Assembly: GCA_016185245.1 (NCBI GenBank)
Contig: JACPNZ010000007.1
Coordinates: 1-64,000 of the forward strand
Source of the DNA: Hyphomicrobiales bacterium
Lineage (GTDB): Bacteria; Pseudomonadota; Alphaproteobacteria; Rhizobiales; Aestuariivirgaceae
Direction of reading: 5' to 3'
DNA length: 64,000 bases
The notes under the pieces are model-generated. The model ran no database searches. It was not told where the DNA came from and saw only the letters and a program-made list of their open reading frames with translations. Shown piece after piece: positions 37,399-45,757 of the stretch. Numbering within the stretch: the first letter of the stretch is position 1; each line of letters opens with the position of its first letter. Both the position numbers and the translations under genes were made by a program.

Positions 37399-38739
37399 TT
37401 ACGCAAGTTTCCGCCGGGCCACGGCGTCGATGACCTTGGCCGCCTTGGTCGGGCCATGGTGTGCTTTCATCGCCTTCGAGGTGCGCTTGAGCTTCGCTTT
37501 CATCTTGCGGTCGGCCAGCATGGCGGTCACCTTAGTAGCGAGATCCGCTTCGTTCCAATTGTAGCGATCGAGCTTGAAGCCGTGGCCCGTCTCCTCGACC
37601 CTGGTGGCGTTGTCGTGGCCATCCCAGACATAGGGCATGATCAGCGCCGGCTTGCCGAAATACAGGCACTCGGTGAACGAGTTGTTGCCGCCGTGGTGGA
37701 TGACCGCCTGGGCCTTGGCGATGACCGAAGGCTGCGGGAACCATGAGCCGAGGATGACGTTGTCGGGAGTGCCGGAATAGCGGTCCATGTAGTCGCCGAC
37801 ATTGACCAGGGCCTTGACCGGCATCTTGCCCAAGGCGGCGATCACCCGCTTCAGCAAGTCGACGTCGCTGGAACCGAGAGAACCGTAGCTCACATAGATG
37901 AGCGACTTGTCGTCGTTCATCTTGAACTTCGGGATGGCGTAGGACTTTTCCTTCCTGACGCAGCCTTCGAGATACTGGAACCGGCTCGCCGCCAATTTGT
38001 GTCGGCGCTTGAACTTCACCGCCGAAGGATAGAGCAGGATGTTCGTGTGCGGACTCGCCTCGAAGAACTGGCCGAGCGGATATTTCTTCTCGCCCACCGA
38101 CTTGAGGAAGGCATTAAAGGCGTCGTGAATGGGCCTGATCGCCGCCTTGAAGCGGCGGCGGTAGAGCGCATGGCCCTTCCTGTCCTTGGCGCCGCAGCCG
38201 GAGAGATGCGGCGGAATGTCGGGGTCCTCGATCTCGTTCTCCGAGCACGAGATGATCCTGATCCACGGTTTTCCATGGTCGCGGGCATAGCGCTTGATCG
38301 CCGGGAACAGGATCACATTGTCGACGCAGACCACATCGGGCTTCACCCTGGCCAGCACGGCGGGCAAATCCTTCTCGGCCCATTTCGCCGTCTCGACGAT
38401 CATCGCCCAGCAGTCCTTCACATAATTGTCGATCTGCTCGAGCGGGCTCTTGCGGAAGTTGGGGATGTGGCCGTCGATGAAATCGACCCAGAACTTGGCC
38501 ATCTCCTCGGGCGGCAGAGGCTCGGAGAGGTTCACCGCATGGGCCTCGAAGCCGTAACCCTTGTAGACGTCGAGAAAGCCCGGGTCGGACAGGAACACCA
38601 CCTTGTGGCCGAGCTTCTCCAGCGCCTGGCCGATGCCGACCGAATTGAGCGCCGGCCCGAAGGCGGCTTCCGGGAAAAGTGCGATCACCTTCTTCGGCTT
38701 CCGTGCCGGTCTTTTCTTCTTGGCTAATTTCGTGGCCAT
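37399..38739 (-). CDS. Glycosyltransferase, UDP-glycosyl transferase (GT1) family
   Basis: A 446-aa GT-B enzyme. The N-terminal acceptor half (VIALFPEAAFGPALNSVGIGQAL) and the C-terminal donor site (GSWFPQPSVIAKAQAVIHHGG, then NNSFTECLYFGKPALIMPYV) match the GT1 UDP-sugar motif. The first 20 residues are very Lys-rich (MATKLAKKKRPARKPKK), an odd basic tail. The start at 38739 has GGGAG upstream. It follows polyamine-importer permease genes on the same strand, with DUF1194 and cupin genes after it. Acceptor unknown. Confidence 0.85.
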   Translation of the reverse strand: MATKLAKKKRPARKPKKVIALFPEAAFGPALNSVGIGQALEKLGHKVVFLSDPGFLDVYKGYGFEAHAVNLSEPLPPEEMAKFWVDFIDGHIPNFRKSPLEQIDNYVKDCWAMIVETAKWAEKDLPAVLARVKPDVVCVDNVILFPAIKRYARDHGKPWIRIISCSENEIEDPDIPPHLSGCGAKDRKGHALYRRRFKAAIRPIHDAFNAFLKSVGEKKYPLGQFFEASPHTNILLYPSAVKFKRRHKLAASRFQYLEGCVRKEKSYAIPKFKMNDDKSLIYVSYGSLGSSDVDLLKRVIAALGKMPVKALVNVGDYMDRYSGTPDNVILGSWFPQPSVIAKAQAVIHHGGNNSFTECLYFGKPALIMPYVWDGHDNATRVEETGHGFKLDRYNWNEADLATKVTAMLADRKMKAKLKRTSKAMKAHHGPTKAAKVIDAVARRKLA

Positions 38740-38777
38740 GTCCGTCTCCCTCGTTGACCTCTCTCTTACCGGCTTCT

Positions 38778-39551
38778 TCATGTCCCCGGAAGGCGGCCGC
38801 GGTTCAGCCACTGGGCGGCGAACACCAGGAAGAAGCTGACGCCCATGACGATGGTCGCCATGGCGTTGATCTCGGGCGTCACGCCGAAGCGGATCATGGC
38901 ATAGATCTGCATGGGCAGCGTGGTCGAGGCTTGACCTGCTCCGGCGGTGAAATAGGCGATGATGAATTCGTCGATCGACAGCGTGAAGGCGAGAAGGGCG
39001 GCGGCGATGACCGAGGGCCGGATCAGCGGCAAGGTGATGCGCTGGAAGGTTTCGAAGGCCCCGGCGCCGAGATCGCGCGAGGCCTCGTTCAGCGACCAGT
39101 CGTAGCTCGCAAGCCGCGCCCGGACGACGGCGCAGACAAAGGCGATGTTGAACACCACGTGCGCTGTCACGATCGAATGCAGCCCGAGCCGGAACTTCGC
39201 CAGGGTGAAGAAGGAGAGAAGCGCTATCGCCAGTACGATGTCGGGAATGATCATCGGCGCAAACAGCAGCGCATCGCGCGCCGCCGACGGTCTGGCGCGC
39301 GCTACCCCCAGCGCCAGCATGGTGCCGAGCGTGGTGGCGATCGCCGTCGACCAGAAGCCGACCACCAGGGAGTTCCAGGCCGAAGCGATGATCTTGGGGT
39401 TGGCGGCAAGCTTGCCATACCACTGCAGGGAAAAGCCGGTCCAGGCGGTGGGCAGGCCCGCCCGGTTCAACGACAACACCATCAGCACGGCGATGGGGAT
39501 ATAGAGGAACAGATAGACGGCGCCGAGATGGAGCTTGAGCAGTCTAGGCAT
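38778..39551 (-). CDS. ABC transporter permease (PotC-like, spermidine/putrescine type)
   Basis: A 257-aa BPD_transp_1 permease with six transmembrane segments and the EAA loop EASRDLGAGAFETFQRITLPLI. It overlaps the partner permease (39544-40407) by eight bases. With PotB-like and PotD-like genes it forms the membrane and binding parts of a polyamine-type importer. No PotA-like ATPase is encoded in this operon. Confidence 0.93.
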   Translation of the reverse strand: MPRLLKLHLGAVYLFLYIPIAVLMVLSLNRAGLPTAWTGFSLQWYGKLAANPKIIASAWNSLVVGFWSTAIATTLGTMLALGVARARPSAARDALLFAPMIIPDIVLAIALLSFFTLAKFRLGLHSIVTAHVVFNIAFVCAVVRARLASYDWSLNEASRDLGAGAFETFQRITLPLIRPSVIAAALLAFTLSIDEFIIAYFTAGAGQASTTLPMQIYAMIRFGVTPEINAMATIVMGVSFFLVFAAQWLNRGRLPGT

Positions 39552-40407
39552 GGTGCTCTCCCCGGGCCCGGCGCGCGGCGAGCGATTGCGCGAACAGCAG
39601 CACCATCATGATGGCGATGAGCAGGGCTGAAAGGGCCGCCCCGAAGGGCCAGTCCCGGGCCGAGAGAAACTGGTCGTAGATGAGATTGCCGACCATCTGG
39701 AACTTGCGGCCGCCCAGAAGATTGGGGGTGACGAAGTTGCCGATGGAGAGAACGAAGACAAAGACCGCGCCGGCCGCAACGCCCGAGGCGGTCAGCGGCA
39801 GGGTGATCCGAAAGAAGGTCGTCGCCGCATTGGCTCCAAGGTCGCGCGAAGCCTCGGCGTAGGCGGGATCGAGCCGCTGCAGGGCCGAATAGACCGCCAG
39901 GACCACGAAGGGCGTGTAGTTGTAGACGAGACCAAGGACGACGGCGAATTCGTTATAGAGCAGCGGCAAGGGTGCGGAACTGAGCCCGGTGGCGGCCAGC
40001 AGATTGTTGATGAGCCCGGCCGGATTGAGCAGCACGATCCAGGCATAGGTGCGGATCAGATAGTTGGTCCAGAACGGCAGGATGGCGAGGAACAGCAAGG
40101 CCGTCTGCCGATGGGCGGGTGCCTTGGTGATGGCGTAGGCGGCGGGATAGCCGATCAGCAGGGCGACGGCGGTGGCCAGAAACGCGATGCGGCCGCTGTC
40201 GAAAAAGATCGAGAGATAGAGCGGGTCGAAGGCGCGGGCGAGGTTGTCGAAGGTCGTGGCAGTCCAGTCGATGCCGCCATAGGTGCCGCGCTCGAAGAAG
40301 ATAAGCACGAACACCAGAAGGCAGGGCACGACCATGAGAAGGCCGAGCCACAGGAGGCCCGGCGCCATCAGCAATCCCGAGGCGAGGCGGGGGGACATTG
40401 ATGTCAT
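39544..40407 (-). CDS. ABC transporter permease (PotB-like, spermidine/putrescine type)
   Basis: A permease of 287 aa with six helices and the EAA motif EASRDLGANAATTFFRITLPLT. The long PotB-type N-terminal loop is followed by TYAWIVLLNPAGLINNLL, which matches PotB. Two starts three codons apart (40407, 40398) share a GGAGAAGG ribosome site that is part of a palindromic repeat. It overlaps potC-like and follows the binding-protein gene across that repeat. Confidence 0.93.
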   Translation of the reverse strand: MTSMSPRLASGLLMAPGLLWLGLLMVVPCLLVFVLIFFERGTYGGIDWTATTFDNLARAFDPLYLSIFFDSGRIAFLATAVALLIGYPAAYAITKAPAHRQTALLFLAILPFWTNYLIRTYAWIVLLNPAGLINNLLAATGLSSAPLPLLYNEFAVVLGLVYNYTPFVVLAVYSALQRLDPAYAEASRDLGANAATTFFRITLPLTASGVAAGAVFVFVLSIGNFVTPNLLGGRKFQMVGNLIYDQFLSARDWPFGAALSALLIAIMMVLLFAQSLAARRARGEHHA

Positions 40408-40408
40408 T

Positions 40409-40458
40409 CCTTCTCCCGTCCGTAGGATGGGAGAAGGTGGCCGAAGGCCGGATGAGGG
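40409..40458. repeat. REP-like palindromic repeat between the substrate-binding protein and permease genes
   Basis: CCTTCTCCCGTCC (40409-40421) pairs with GGATGGGAGAAGG (40425-40437) across a three-base loop. TGGCCGAAGGCCGGATGAGGG follows to 40458, itself with a small GGCC palindrome. The layout CTCATCCGGCC...GGCCACCTTCTCCC is a familiar dispersed repeat of Hyphomicrobiales and other Proteobacteria. In the transcript it forms a stem-loop directly after the binding-protein gene. Such structures often protect the upstream mRNA. Confidence 0.8.
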
Positions 40459-40465
40459 CAACCTC

Positions 40466-41515
40466 CTACTTCGCCGCCATGATTTCCGAGACGGTCTTGG
40501 AGAAGGCCTTCATGCCGCCGCCCAGATCGCGCAGCTGCTCGTACTTGAGCAGATCGGCGGGGGCGATCGCCATATTGGGATATTTCTCCAGCATGGCCTT
40601 GTCGACCAGGTCCATGCCGGCCTTGTTCGGCGTCTTGTACATGATGTTCTCGACCACCCACTTGCCGTTGTCGGCATTGAGCACAAAGTCGATGAACTTG
40701 TGGGCGGCCTCGGGGTTCTTCGAGGCCTTGGTGATGACGATGGTGTCGACCCACAAGTCGGAGCCCTCCTGGGGGATCACGTATTTGATCGCCGGGTTCT
40801 CGGCGATCCCGTAGTTGCACCAGCCGTCCCAGGCCTGGACCAGCAGGGCCTCGCCCGATACCAGCTTGGAGAAGAAGGTGGTGTCGTCATAGGCAAGGAG
40901 CTGGCGCTTGGTGTCGATCAGCCGGTCGCGCACCTTGTCGAGGCTGGCCTGGTCGGCGGTGTTGACCGACAGGCCTTCGGCGAGGAAGCCCGCCGCCATC
41001 AGCCAGCGGTCGGTGGCCAGCATGGTGATCTTGCCCTTCAGGTCGTCGGCGGGCTTCAGGAGAGCGTTCCAGCTGGTGGGCTCGGCCTTCACCTTGTCCG
41101 AACGGTAGCACAGGCCCGTGGTGCCCCAGGTGTAGGGGACCGAGTAGGCGTTGCCCGGATCGTGCTGGAGCTTGGTGGCCTCGGGATAGAGATTGGCGAG
41201 GTTGGGCACCTTGGCGTGGTCGATTGGCGCAAGAAGCCCCAACTTGTTCAGCGCCTCGGCGAAGGGCGAAGAGACGAACAGCACGTCGAAGCCCTCGCCG
41301 CCGCTCGCCGTCACCTTGCCCATGATCTCCTCGTTGGTGGCGTGAACGGCGATTTCCAGATCGATGCCGGTGGCGGCCTTGAATTTCTCCGCCATGTCCT
41401 TCGGCATGTAGCCGTCCCAGTTGGAGATGACGAGCTTTTCGGCAAGTGCCGCGGTCGCCGACGCGGCAATCGCGACCGCGGCTATTGCGGCCGTGGCAAA
41501 GGCTTTGAGTTTCAT
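40466..41515 (-). CDS. Spermidine/putrescine-type ABC transporter substrate-binding protein (PotD-like)
   Basis: A 349-aa periplasmic binding protein. Signal peptide MKLKAFATAAIAAVAIAAS ends at ALA, then EKLVISNWDGYMPKDMAEKF, the strand of PotD-type proteins. The body has VPYTWGTTGLCYRSDKV and WDGWCNYGIAENPAIKYV. GGGAGG precedes the ATG at 41515. It is the first gene of the importer operon and is divergent from an ornithine-decarboxylase-family gene, which supports a polyamine link. The real ligand could also be a related amine or organic acid. Confidence 0.9.
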   Translation of the reverse strand: MKLKAFATAAIAAVAIAASATAALAEKLVISNWDGYMPKDMAEKFKAATGIDLEIAVHATNEEIMGKVTASGGEGFDVLFVSSPFAEALNKLGLLAPIDHAKVPNLANLYPEATKLQHDPGNAYSVPYTWGTTGLCYRSDKVKAEPTSWNALLKPADDLKGKITMLATDRWLMAAGFLAEGLSVNTADQASLDKVRDRLIDTKRQLLAYDDTTFFSKLVSGEALLVQAWDGWCNYGIAENPAIKYVIPQEGSDLWVDTIVITKASKNPEAAHKFIDFVLNADNGKWVVENIMYKTPNKAGMDLVDKAMLEKYPNMAIAPADLLKYEQLRDLGGGMKAFSKTVSEIMAAK

Positions 41516-41955
41516 CGGACGTCCTCCCGTTGTCTTGTTATCGGTCAAGACTATGGGAACATCGCCGGGGTTGTCGAGGGAGTGCCCGTCGCGGGTTTGC
41601 CGGACCCTGCAGGGCTGGCTGAAGAAATTCTTAACGCCGCCCGGAAAAAACTTCGGCCCCGGCCTGCATTTTTTCTTGAATCGACTCGCGATTTCACTCA
41701 TATCGGAGGCGCCCAAAGTCGCACGTGCCGCAAGGATTACCCCAAAGCAACGACGGTGCGGGCTTTTTAGTGTCTGCCGGCTCCTCCAAAGGCCGGGGTT
41801 ACTGAGAGGCACCACTATCATTGCCGGCAGTGCGATCGGGTCTCCCGGTCAAGCCAAGGCGAAACACAGCAGGCGTTCGTGCCATCACGTCTCCATCGCG
41901 TGGCCCGCGGGTCCCTACTGGCAAGGTCACAGTTTTCGTTGGGAGCCTGCCCGCC
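41516..41955 (+). promoter_or_regulatory. Divergent control region and structured 5' leader of the decarboxylase gene
   Basis: This is 440 bases with no gene. On the plus strand, just before the decarboxylase, several stems compete: CTGCCGGC (41774-41781) can pair at a distance with GCCGGCAG (41823-41830) or locally, since CCGGC (41777-41781) also pairs with GCCGG (41792-41796). A seven-pair hairpin GATCGGG/CCCGGTC lies at 41834-41850. In Hyphomicrobiales the speF (ornithine decarboxylase) gene carries a known leader RNA called speF. I cannot confirm that this is the same motif. The minus-strand binding-protein promoter should lie in the left part. Confidence 0.45.
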
Positions 41956-43092
41956 ATGGCCGCCACCGCCCGCATCCTCGACTTCCTGCGCGACCGACGT
42001 CCCGAGGGACCCTGCCTGGTCGTCGACCTCGACGTCATCGCCAAGAACTACCGCGCCTTCATCCGCGCCATGCCGGCCACCCGCATCTACTATGCGGTGA
42101 AAGCCAATCCGGCCCCGGAAATCCTCAAATTGCTGGCCTCAATGGGCTCTTCCTTCGACACCGCCTCGCTGCCCGAAATCGAAATGGCGCTGGACGCCGG
42201 CGCCACGCCCGACCGCATTTCCTTCGGCAACACCATCAAGAAGGAACGCGATGTGGCCCGCGCCCATGCCCTGGGTGTGACACTCTATGCCGTCGATTGC
42301 ACCGAAGAGGTGGAGAAGATCGCCCGTGCCGCGCCTGGCGCACGAGTGTTTTGCCGTATTCTCACCGACGGGGCCGGGGCCGAATGGCCCTTGTCGCGCA
42401 AGTTCGGTTGCGAGCCCGCCATGGCGGTCGACGTGCTCACCCGGGCCCATGCCCTCGGCCTCAAAGCCCATGGCATCTCCTTCCATGTCGGTTCCCAGCA
42501 GACTCGGCTCGAGGCCTGGGATTCTGCCCTGGCCGAGACCAAGGCGATCTTCGATGCCCTGGCTCACCACGGCATCACGCTCTCGATGGTTAATCTCGGC
42601 GGCGGCTTCCCCACCCGGTATCTCAAGGCGGTACCGGGAACCGGCCAGTATGCCGGCGCCATCCACGAGGCCCTCACCCGGCATTTCGGCAACGCCATCC
42701 CGGAAACCATCATCGAGCCGGGCCGCGGCATGGTCGGCAATGCCGGAGTGATCAAAGCCGAAGTGGTGCTGGTTGCCAAAAAGCACGCCAACGACAATCT
42801 GCGCTGGGTCTATCTCGACATCGGTAAGTTCGGCGGGCTGGCCGAGACCATGGAGGAGGCGATCCGCTACCCGATCTCGACCGCCCGGGACGACGACCCC
42901 AAGGCGCCTTGCGTGGTCGCCGGCCCCACCTGCGATTCGGCCGATGTGCTCTACGAGAAGACGCCCTACGACCTGCCGGTCACACTCACGGTCGGCGACG
43001 AGGTGCTGATCGAGGCAACGGGAGCCTACACCACGACCTATGCGTCGGTGGCCTTCAACGGCTTTGCGCCGCTGGCGGCTTACGTTATCTGA
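41956..43092 (+). CDS. Ornithine/lysine-type PLP decarboxylase (fold type III, DABA/ODC family)
   Basis: A 378-aa fold-type III decarboxylase that converts ornithine (or lysine/arginine) to a diamine. PLP lysine Lys49 is in YYAVKANPAPEILK. SFDTASLPEIE, the glycine-rich GISFHVGSQQ, NLGGGFPTRY and the C-terminal GPTCDSADVLY catalytic Cys region are all present. The length (about 380) is that of the alphaproteobacterial group. GGGAG lies about 12 bases before the ATG at 41956. It is divergent from a polyamine-type importer and carries a structured leader, so it probably makes putrescine and is regulated by a polyamine signal. Confidence 0.92.
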   Translation: MAATARILDFLRDRRPEGPCLVVDLDVIAKNYRAFIRAMPATRIYYAVKANPAPEILKLLASMGSSFDTASLPEIEMALDAGATPDRISFGNTIKKERDVARAHALGVTLYAVDCTEEVEKIARAAPGARVFCRILTDGAGAEWPLSRKFGCEPAMAVDVLTRAHALGLKAHGISFHVGSQQTRLEAWDSALAETKAIFDALAHHGITLSMVNLGGGFPTRYLKAVPGTGQYAGAIHEALTRHFGNAIPETIIEPGRGMVGNAGVIKAEVVLVAKKHANDNLRWVYLDIGKFGGLAETMEEAIRYPISTARDDDPKAPCVVAGPTCDSADVLYEKTPYDLPVTLTVGDEVLIEATGAYTTTYASVAFNGFAPLAAYVI

Positions 43093-43116
43093 AGTCCTTA
43101 ACATCGTTTGTCGCTC

Positions 43117-44034
43117 ATGGCGGCCGGCCAGCCACCCGACATCGTCGCCCTGGGCGAACCGCTTTACGAGCTGAACCAGCAGCCCGACGGCCGGTTTCTC
43201 GGCGGCTTCGGCGGCGACACCTCGAATGTGGCAATCGCCGCCGCCAGGCTGGGGGCGCGGGCCGCCTATGTGAGCCGGGTGGGTGCTGACATGTTCGGCG
43301 ATGCCCTTCGCGATTTGTGGCGGGCCGAGGGTGTGGATGCCAGTGCCGTGGGCGTCGATCCCACCGCACCCACCGGCCTCTATTTTGTCACCCACGATAC
43401 GAACGGCCACCATTTCACCTATCGCCGGGCCGGATCCGCCGCCAGCCTGATGACGCCCGCCGACGTGCCGGAAGGGCTCATCGCTTCGGCCAAATTTCTA
43501 CATGTCTCAGGCATCAGCCTGGCGATCGGCGCCTCGGCGGCCGAGACGGTTCGCCATGCGGCGGCGGTGGCGCGCCGGGCGAAGGTGAGAATCTCTTTCG
43601 ATACCAATTTCCGGCCGCAGCTGTGGGGCGCCGAGGCCGCCTGGCCGGAAATCGGCCGGCTGGCGGCCTCTGCCCACATCCTCAAAACCTCAGTCGAGGA
43701 CAGTGCCGCGCTGTTCGGCGGCCGGACGCCCGCCGACATTGCCCGCCGCTTTCTTGATCTCGGAAGCGTCATCGTGCTGGCGACGCTGGGTGCCGAAGGC
43801 GTCCATGTGGCGACCGCCGACACCCACGAAACCATCCCCGGCCGCCCGGTTATCGCCGTCGATGCCACGGGGGCGGGCGACGCTTTTACCGGGGCGCTTG
43901 TCGCCGAACTGTCGCGCGGCGCCGATCTCCATGCCGCCGTGCGCTTTGCCAACACCGCCGCCGCCCTTTCGACTTTGGGTTACGGCGCCATCGCGCCCCT
44001 GCCGCGCCGCAGCGAAGTCGATCGGGCGGTTTGA
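43117..44034 (+). CDS. PfkB family carbohydrate kinase (2-keto-3-deoxygluconate kinase-like)
   Basis: A 305-aa ribokinase-fold kinase. PfkB signature 1 (GGDTSNVAIAAARLGARAAYVSRVG) and signature 2 (DATGAGDAFTGALVAEL, with the catalytic Asp) are complete, and FDTNFRPQLW is typical of KdgK. It would phosphorylate a keto-deoxy sugar acid. It follows the decarboxylase by 24 bases on the same strand. The link to polyamine metabolism is not clear. TTG nine bases upstream is a less likely start. Confidence 0.9.
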   Translation: MAAGQPPDIVALGEPLYELNQQPDGRFLGGFGGDTSNVAIAAARLGARAAYVSRVGADMFGDALRDLWRAEGVDASAVGVDPTAPTGLYFVTHDTNGHHFTYRRAGSAASLMTPADVPEGLIASAKFLHVSGISLAIGASAAETVRHAAAVARRAKVRISFDTNFRPQLWGAEAAWPEIGRLAASAHILKTSVEDSAALFGGRTPADIARRFLDLGSVIVLATLGAEGVHVATADTHETIPGRPVIAVDATGAGDAFTGALVAELSRGADLHAAVRFANTAAALSTLGYGAIAPLPRRSEVDRAV

Positions 44035-44101
44035 CCTAGATCAACGCCTTGCTTGCCGCCTGCAAGCAACATCGCCGCGACATGTGCTTCCCGCAGCCCC
44101 G

Positions 44102-44629
44102 ATGACCCAGTCCGAAGTCGAAAAGTCCATTTTTGCCCACAGCCCGCTGGACGCGATCGCCCATGCCCATGCGGTGCAGATGCAGGTCTGCGATGCCATG
44201 GAGCGGATCGCCGACGGCCTGCCCGACGAGGTCGACCGGCGGCTTGCCGCCCATGTTGCCTCGTGCCTCCACTATGACTTGCCGCTGCATCATCGGGACG
44301 AGGACGAGGGCCTGTTCCCGCTGCTTAGGGCCAGGGCCGAGGCGGCGGACGCAATCGATACGATCCTCGACCGGCTGGTGGCCGAGCACGATCTCGACAC
44401 TGATTTCGCCGACGAGATCGCCGAGCCGCTCGATCTCCTGGCCCGCGGCGTGAAAGTCGCCAACGCCGAGATGGTGGGCTACATGCTGCGCGGCTTTTTC
44501 GAGCGCTACCGCCGCCATGTCCGCTGGGAAGACACGCTGGTCATGCCGCTGGCCAGGCTTAGGCTCACCTCCGCCGATCTCGACCAACTGGCCCGCAAGA
44601 TGGAACAGAACCGCGCCACCACGGTGTAG
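44102..44629 (+). CDS. Hemerythrin-like (HHE) domain protein
   Basis: A 175-aa four-helix protein with a diiron pattern: AIAHAHAVQ, YDLPLHHRDEDEGLFP, VAEHDLD and RRHVRWEDTLVMPLARL give the His and acidic ligands of the HHE fold. The likely role is oxygen, nitric-oxide or iron sensing. It follows the PfkB gene by 67 bases on the same strand and converges with the M24 peptidase. Confidence 0.9.
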   Translation: MTQSEVEKSIFAHSPLDAIAHAHAVQMQVCDAMERIADGLPDEVDRRLAAHVASCLHYDLPLHHRDEDEGLFPLLRARAEAADAIDTILDRLVAEHDLDTDFADEIAEPLDLLARGVKVANAEMVGYMLRGFFERYRRHVRWEDTLVMPLARLRLTSADLDQLARKMEQNRATTV

Positions 44630-44637
44630 GCTGCGGC

Positions 44638-45744
44638 TCAGCCGACGATGCGGAGTTCACGTGGGAAGGTTGTCAGGCACTCGATGCCGGTTTCGGTCAC
44701 CACCACATTGTCCTCGATCCTTACGCCTGCCTCGCCGTCGCGGTAGAGGCCGGGCTCGATGGTAAACACCATGCCGGGCTCGAGAAATTGGCCATTGCCG
44801 CGCATGATCTGCGGTGCTTCGTGAATGTCGAGGCCGAGGCCATGGCCGGTCTTGTGGCGGGCGAAGGCGGCAAACTGCGAGTGTTCGAGAATCTTCAGCA
44901 CCGCATCGTCGAGATCGCCGGCACTGATGCCGGGCCGGGCCACGGCGCGGCCCTTGGCGTTGGCGGCAAGCACCGTGTCGTAGAAGGCGCGGTCGTGATC
45001 GGAAACCTGGCCGACAAAGAAGGTGCGGGTGATGTCGGCGCTGTAGCCGCCATGGCGGCCGCCGAAATCGAAGAGCAGCGCGTCACCCGGCTTGATGCGA
45101 TAGGTGCTGCGCGCCTTGGCATGGGGCCGTGCGGCATTGTCGCCCGCCGCCACGATGGGCTCGAAGGACAATCCGTCGGCGCCATGGGCAAAGAGCTGGC
45201 GCAGCAGGACCTGCTCGATCTCGGTCTCGCTCATGCCGATCTTTACTTCGGCCAATGTTGCTTCCAGGGCCGCCTCTGAAAGTTGGATTGCGGTGCGGAG
45301 CTTGGCAATCTCGCCCGCCGTCTTGTGCAGGCGGATCGCCGAAATCTCGCCATGGGCATCGATCAGGACGGCGCCGGGCAGGGCTTCTTGGAGGGCCAGA
45401 TAATCGAACACCCGCATGCGCTGGCCTTCTACTCCCACCCGCGCGCCCACCCGCAACTGTGGCAGGGCCGCACCCGCTGCAAGGAACGCATCGCGAAAAC
45501 CCTCCTCGTCGCGCCAGGTGAATACTTTGCCCACGAAACCCAGTGGCGTGAACGAGCCCATCTCGAGATGGGGCACCACCGCCACGGGCTCGCCGTCCTG
45601 CGGCACGATGACCACCAGCGGCCGTTCCATCTGGTGGAAGTCCTTGCCGAAGACCCGCAGGAAATTGGCGCCGGGAACGACCGCCACGGCATTGAGCCCG
45701 GTGCGCTTGAGAACGGCATAAAGGGGAGCGAGGTTGACGGTCAT
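44638..45744 (-). CDS. M24 family Xaa-Pro-type aminopeptidase
   Basis: A 368-aa pita-bread metallopeptidase. Residues 1-130 are the creatinase N-domain. The catalytic half has LFDFGGRHGGYSADITRTFF (the Asp ligand pair), GHGLGLDIHEAP (His) and FTIEPGLY and RIEDNVVVT (two Glu), the five metal ligands. It removes N-terminal residues before proline or acts on related dipeptides. It is near an SDR and a PLP lyase on the same strand. Confidence 0.93.
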   Translation of the reverse strand: MTVNLAPLYAVLKRTGLNAVAVVPGANFLRVFGKDFHQMERPLVVIVPQDGEPVAVVPHLEMGSFTPLGFVGKVFTWRDEEGFRDAFLAAGAALPQLRVGARVGVEGQRMRVFDYLALQEALPGAVLIDAHGEISAIRLHKTAGEIAKLRTAIQLSEAALEATLAEVKIGMSETEIEQVLLRQLFAHGADGLSFEPIVAAGDNAARPHAKARSTYRIKPGDALLFDFGGRHGGYSADITRTFFVGQVSDHDRAFYDTVLAANAKGRAVARPGISAGDLDDAVLKILEHSQFAAFARHKTGHGLGLDIHEAPQIMRGNGQFLEPGMVFTIEPGLYRDGEAGVRIEDNVVVTETGIECLTTFPRELRIVG

Positions 45745-45757
45745 GGTGTCTCCAGGG

